Assembly (NCBI GenBank): GCA_002701395.1
Contig: NZVC01000057.1
Coordinates: 124,001-188,000 of the forward strand
Reading direction: 5' to 3'
Length of the DNA: 64,000 bases
Source: Maritimibacter sp.
Lineage (GTDB): Bacteria > Pseudomonadota > Alphaproteobacteria > Rhodobacterales > Rhodobacteraceae
Shown here: piece after piece, positions 61,659-64,000 of the stretch
Position numbering within the stretch: position 1 is the stretch's first letter
Layout: each line of letters begins with the position of its first letter
Made by a program: the position numbers and the translations under genes
Notes under the pieces: model-generated
The model's input: only the letters and a program-made list of their open reading frames with translations
Databases searched by the model: none
What the model was told of the DNA's origin: nothing

Positions 61659-62183
61659 TCAGGCAAAGGCGCGTTCGGCAGGGGTGTCGGACGCGGGTGC
61701 GGCAAAGCCCTGAAGCATCGGGAAACCGCCAACGGTGCCGGACAGGCGCAACGTCTCGCCGTCACGCATCCGAAGACGCATGCTGGTCCACGTCACGCGG
61801 CGACCGTCGTGAAGCGCGGTCATGAACGACGTGATGCGCGTCTGAGCGTCCGGGTGATAGTGGCCGCGCAACGTGATCGGCGTTCCGGCAGGGCAGGCCC
61901 GCAGCACGAACGCGTCCAGCGTTTCGGTTTCGGCCTCGATCCCGAAGTCTTCCAGCAGATAGCCGGTGACGTCGAAGCCGGTGACGGTCAGTGTCACCAT
62001 GTCGGTCCCATGCGCGGTGAACCGCAGCGCGTCGTCGGCGCCTGTCGTCAGACCAAGGTCACCAAGGATCGTGGACAGCGACCGGGCAGCGTGCCGGTGC
62101 AGGGGGCCGATGTGAAGGATGCCTTCCCCAGTCGCGGAATCAAGGTCCGAATGGCGAGAGAGTGTCAGATCGGCAAGCTGCAT
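61659..62183 (-). CDS. uncharacterised protein at the flagellar cluster edge
   Basis: A 174-residue soluble protein from the ATG at 62183, which has AAGGA ten bases before it; an ATG seven codons upstream would cover that site. The pattern is strand-rich (GILHIGPLHRHAARSLSTIL, DMVTLTVTGFDVTGYLL, GTPITLRGHYHPDAQTRITSF, RVTWTSMRLRMRDGETLRLSG). It is faintly reminiscent of a PilZ-like beta-barrel, but the PilZ RxxxR motif is not seen. I do not recognise a family. It converges with the FtcR-like gene, leaving nine bases. Confidence 0.65.
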   Translation of the reverse strand: MQLADLTLSRHSDLDSATGEGILHIGPLHRHAARSLSTILGDLGLTTGADDALRFTAHGTDMVTLTVTGFDVTGYLLEDFGIEAETETLDAFVLRACPAGTPITLRGHYHPDAQTRITSFMTALHDGRRVTWTSMRLRMRDGETLRLSGTVGGFPMLQGFAAPASDTPAERAFA

Positions 62184-62423
62184 TGGACAGCAATCCTTCT
62201 TCATTCAGGAAACACAGCATTCAAGACTCTGTAGTTCCTCGTGTAACCGGGAAGGTATTGATCCGGACGGACAGCCGCCGTTTCTAATGTAGATATTAAA
62301 GTGTTTCCCAGCGTCTCTGACCGGAGACACTTGATCGTTACCCGGCGGAATCCTGCCCAGCTACTGATATTTTGATCGTTTTACCCAATAGGGGACCGGT
62401 GCCTTGAAGAAGCCTCAAACTGC

Positions 62424-63071
62424 CTAAACTAGGCTATGAGAAAGCGCGATCGACACCACATGTGTGGCGTTTCGCGCCCCAATCTTCCTGCGAATGCGCT
62501 CGATCCGTTTCTTCACGGTGTCTCGAGTCGTGTGCATCTGCTTGGCGATCTCGTCCTGAGAATATCCAAGCGCAAGGGTCTGGATCGTCGCGATATCCAC
62601 GTCCGTCAGGCCCAGCCGCCCGTCATGGACCGCGACGATATGGTCCAGGATCTCGGCAACCCGCGCGATCTCTTCGTCCGTCAGCTCGCGATCGGGGCGC
62701 GACACGGCAAGAAGGCACTTCTTGTTACGAAGATGCTTGCTGCGTGTCACGGCGACTGCGCCATAGGCCAAGCCGAAGTCTTTCGCGCGCCGCATGACAT
62801 AGTCGGCGGTGACGCGCTGTACCGTGTCCAGTCCGCTCCAGCGTGTCGTGCCGGTATTCACCATGCCCCAAAGAACCACGGGATCCAGAACGACAAGGTT
62901 GTTGGTGTCGTAATGGTCGCGCCAAGCTTCGGGGTAGGTGCTGTAGACGAACTTGGTCTTCCAGACGTGTGCGTGAAGGACAAGGCAATAGCCCGAGGGT
63001 GCAATGGCAGAGAGTTCCTTGTCACACGCCTCGTAGTCCGGGATGATTTCGAAGGGGTTGTCTTCGAACAT
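62424..63071 (-). CDS. LuxR-family transcription regulator with autoinducer-binding domain
   Basis: A 215-residue regulator. The N-terminal domain has the pattern of acyl-homoserine-lactone receptors (YSTYPEAWRDHYDTNNLVVLDPVVLWGM, with the conserved Trp, Tyr and Asp-Pro-Val). The C-terminal helix-turn-helix is TIQTLALGYSQDEIAKQMHTTRDTVKKRIERI. No luxI is visible, so it may be a solo receptor or its partner may lie elsewhere. The ATG at 63071 matches the domain start. A 240-base gap without genes separates it from the gene downstream. Confidence 0.88.
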   Translation of the reverse strand: MFEDNPFEIIPDYEACDKELSAIAPSGYCLVLHAHVWKTKFVYSTYPEAWRDHYDTNNLVVLDPVVLWGMVNTGTTRWSGLDTVQRVTADYVMRRAKDFGLAYGAVAVTRSKHLRNKKCLLAVSRPDRELTDEEIARVAEILDHIVAVHDGRLGLTDVDIATIQTLALGYSQDEIAKQMHTTRDTVKKRIERIRRKIGARNATHVVSIALSHSLV

Positions 63072-63448
63072 GTGACACGTTCCTCGGTCGCACCGCTGCC
63101 GTAGCAAGCGTTACCAGTGGCGGACCGCGCCGCACTCTTCCTGATGGCACACGAACCGACCCGCCTTTGGTTAACAGCGAGAGACCGTGCTTGCCGTCTC
63201 AACGACAAGTTGTGGCAGCATCCTGAGGTTGTCAATGGTTACGCTAAGTCCTTTATGGCGTTCACTAAGTGCCGGACCTTCGTTGTGCTTTCGTGATGCA
63301 ATACTGATCTGGGGTTGCACGGCGCGTTTTTGATGAACGCGTTCGTTACATCGTAAAGACCTGCGGGCCAGCATGGATGCCCGGAAAGCAAAAGGGGAAG
63401 GCAAAGCCTTCCCCTTTTGCTTTCCGCGAGTGAAGTCCGTTTAGCGGA
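63072..63448. other. 377-base gap with one long hairpin
   Basis: Between the LuxR gene and the 45-residue protein gene no coding frame is convincing. Apart from the 21-bp hairpin at 63382-63426, I see no repeat or clear lux-box-like palindrome. The LuxR promoter should lie within the first 150 bases. Confidence 0.5.
63382..63426 (-). terminator. perfect 21-bp hairpin terminator after the 45-residue protein gene
   Basis: The arms 63382-63402 and 63406-63426 are exact inverted copies around a 3-base loop. On the minus strand the 3' arm contains CCCCTTTTGCTTTCC. It starts 22 bases past the stop of the small gene. The length and perfection are unusual for a simple terminator. Confidence 0.75.
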
Positions 63449-63586
63449 TCACGCCGCCAGTGCGTCGACCGGGCTTCCCGAAAAGATCTTGTCGCCGACC
63501 CGAACGGAAATCTGTCCGTTCGGCAGTACGCCGACAAAGAAGCCCTGAACCGATACGCAACTTCCGATTACGATTGTCCGAAGCAT
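63449..63586 (-). CDS. 45-residue small protein
   Basis: A short gene beginning MLRTIVIGSCVSVQGFFVGV and ending in SGSPVDALAA, with strand-forming VGVLPNGQISVRVGDKIF in between. AGGGGA lies eight bases before the ATG at 63586; an ATG three codons upstream would start inside that site. From memory similar 45-50-residue proteins with a C-x-x-V-Q-G-x-x-V pattern occur singly in Rhodobacterales genomes with no known function. The strong hairpin right after it supports a real, separately transcribed gene. Confidence 0.7.
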   Translation of the reverse strand: MLRTIVIGSCVSVQGFFVGVLPNGQISVRVGDKIFSGSPVDALAA

Positions 63587-63750
63587 GCTCACCATCCCCT
63601 GTGTCATCCTACCGACACATTAAGTGATCCCTGTTTTCAAATCACTAACAAAGTGAGCAAAAAAATCAGACTTTTGCGCTCAAATTGCGCAGATAAAGCA
63701 GAAATCGGCGGTTTCTGGGCTGGAATTTGTCAACAATAGGGTGAAGTTGT

Positions 63751-64000
63751 CTAAAGCCAATCACGCAGAATCGGAATCAGCGGAACGTCCGCTGGGGGCA
63801 TCGGATACTCGCGCAAGTTGTGCGCCGTGACCCATTTCAGGGCCTGACCCTCGCGCGATTGCGGAATGCCCTGCCATTTTCGGCAAGCAAACAAAGGCAT
63901 TAGCAAGTGAAACGTCTCGTACGCGTGGCTGGCGAAGGTCAGAGGCGCAAGGCAGCTTTCCCACGTATCGATGCCAAGTTCTTCCTGAAGCTCGCGAATC
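63751..64000 (-). CDS. mutT: 8-oxo-dGTP diphosphatase MutT, 3' part only
   Basis: The last 83 codons of a Nudix hydrolase, cut at the window edge. The visible start is the end of the Nudix box (IRELQEELGI), followed by AYETFHLLMPLFACRKWQG, the EGQALKWVTAHNLREYPMPPAD segment and LIPILRDWL at the end, all typical of MutT. It removes oxidised dGTP from the nucleotide pool. A 164-base gap separates it from the small gene downstream. Confidence 0.9.
   Translation of the reverse strand, partial: IRELQEELGIDTWESCLAPLTFASHAYETFHLLMPLFACRKWQGIPQSREGQALKWVTAHNLREYPMPPADVPLIPILRDWL

Noticed and set aside
63380-63430. The 21-bp inverted repeat as an insertion-sequence end
   Set aside because: No transposase, target duplication or second copy is present, and its place just after a stop codon fits a terminator.
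1-64000. CRISPR arrays, prophage, insertion sequences, rRNA or tRNA genes
   Set aside because: No regularly spaced repeats, integrase or transposase frames, or tRNA/rRNA-like sequences were found on reading the window.

Overview
The window is a GC-rich chromosomal segment of an alphaproteobacterium, almost certainly a Rhodobacterales (roseobacter/Rhodobacter-type) bacterium. The evidence is the AddAB recombinase, the serB/serC/serA arrangement, the rimP-nusA-ylxR-infB operon, an IalB-family protein, FlbT/FlaF control of flagellin, a CtrA/FtcR-like flagellar regulator and a small 45-aa protein of a type I associate with this order. No rRNA, tRNA, CRISPR, prophage or insertion sequence was seen.

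Layout. 1-9.6 kb (minus strand): an overlapping operon tsaE-amgK-murU-addB-addA-trxA (tRNA modification, cell-wall sugar recycling, double-strand-break repair, thioredoxin), preceded by an IalB-like exported protein. 9.7-16 kb: asparaginase, serB, a GrpB-family protein, then serC and serA with structured leaders, followed by a metallophosphatase that is broken by a frameshift. 16.1-21.6 kb: rimP-nusA-ylxR-infB. 21.6-24.8 kb: an accessory-looking patch with a 608-aa protein carrying two copies of a ParB-like segment, a 670-base AT-rich gap and an unrecognised 207-aa protein. 24.8-61.7 kb: one large flagellar cluster. 61.7-64 kb: an unrecognised protein, a LuxR-family regulator without a luxI, a 45-aa protein behind a 21-bp hairpin, and the 3' part of mutT.

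The flagellar cluster supplies the MS ring and switch (fliF, fliG, fliM, fliN), the export apparatus (fliP, fliQ, fliR, flhA, flhB, fliH, fliI, fliJ), rod (flgB, flgC, flgF, flgG, fliE, flgJ-like), P and L rings (flgI, flgH, flgA), hook (flgD, flgE, fliK), junction proteins (flgK, flgL, FlgN-like chaperone), flagellin with flaF and flbT, motor (motA, motB, fliL, motE-like), a sigma-70-like factor and an FtcR/CtrA-like regulator. fliD, fliS, fliO, flhF and che genes were not found here. Several proteins in the cluster are unrecognised.

The main discovery is a short directional element, TGCGAAAAA on the coding strand. It occurs at or just upstream of nearly every flagellar transcription unit between 25.4 and 61 kb and was not seen elsewhere in the window. 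In one divergent promoter region two copies form a perfect inverted repeat. It is a good candidate for the binding site of a dedicated flagellar regulator; the FtcR-like protein at 60.9 kb, whose receiver lacks the phospho-acceptor aspartate, is the obvious suspect. Two genes are interrupted by single-base frameshifts, one of them at a run of eight C.
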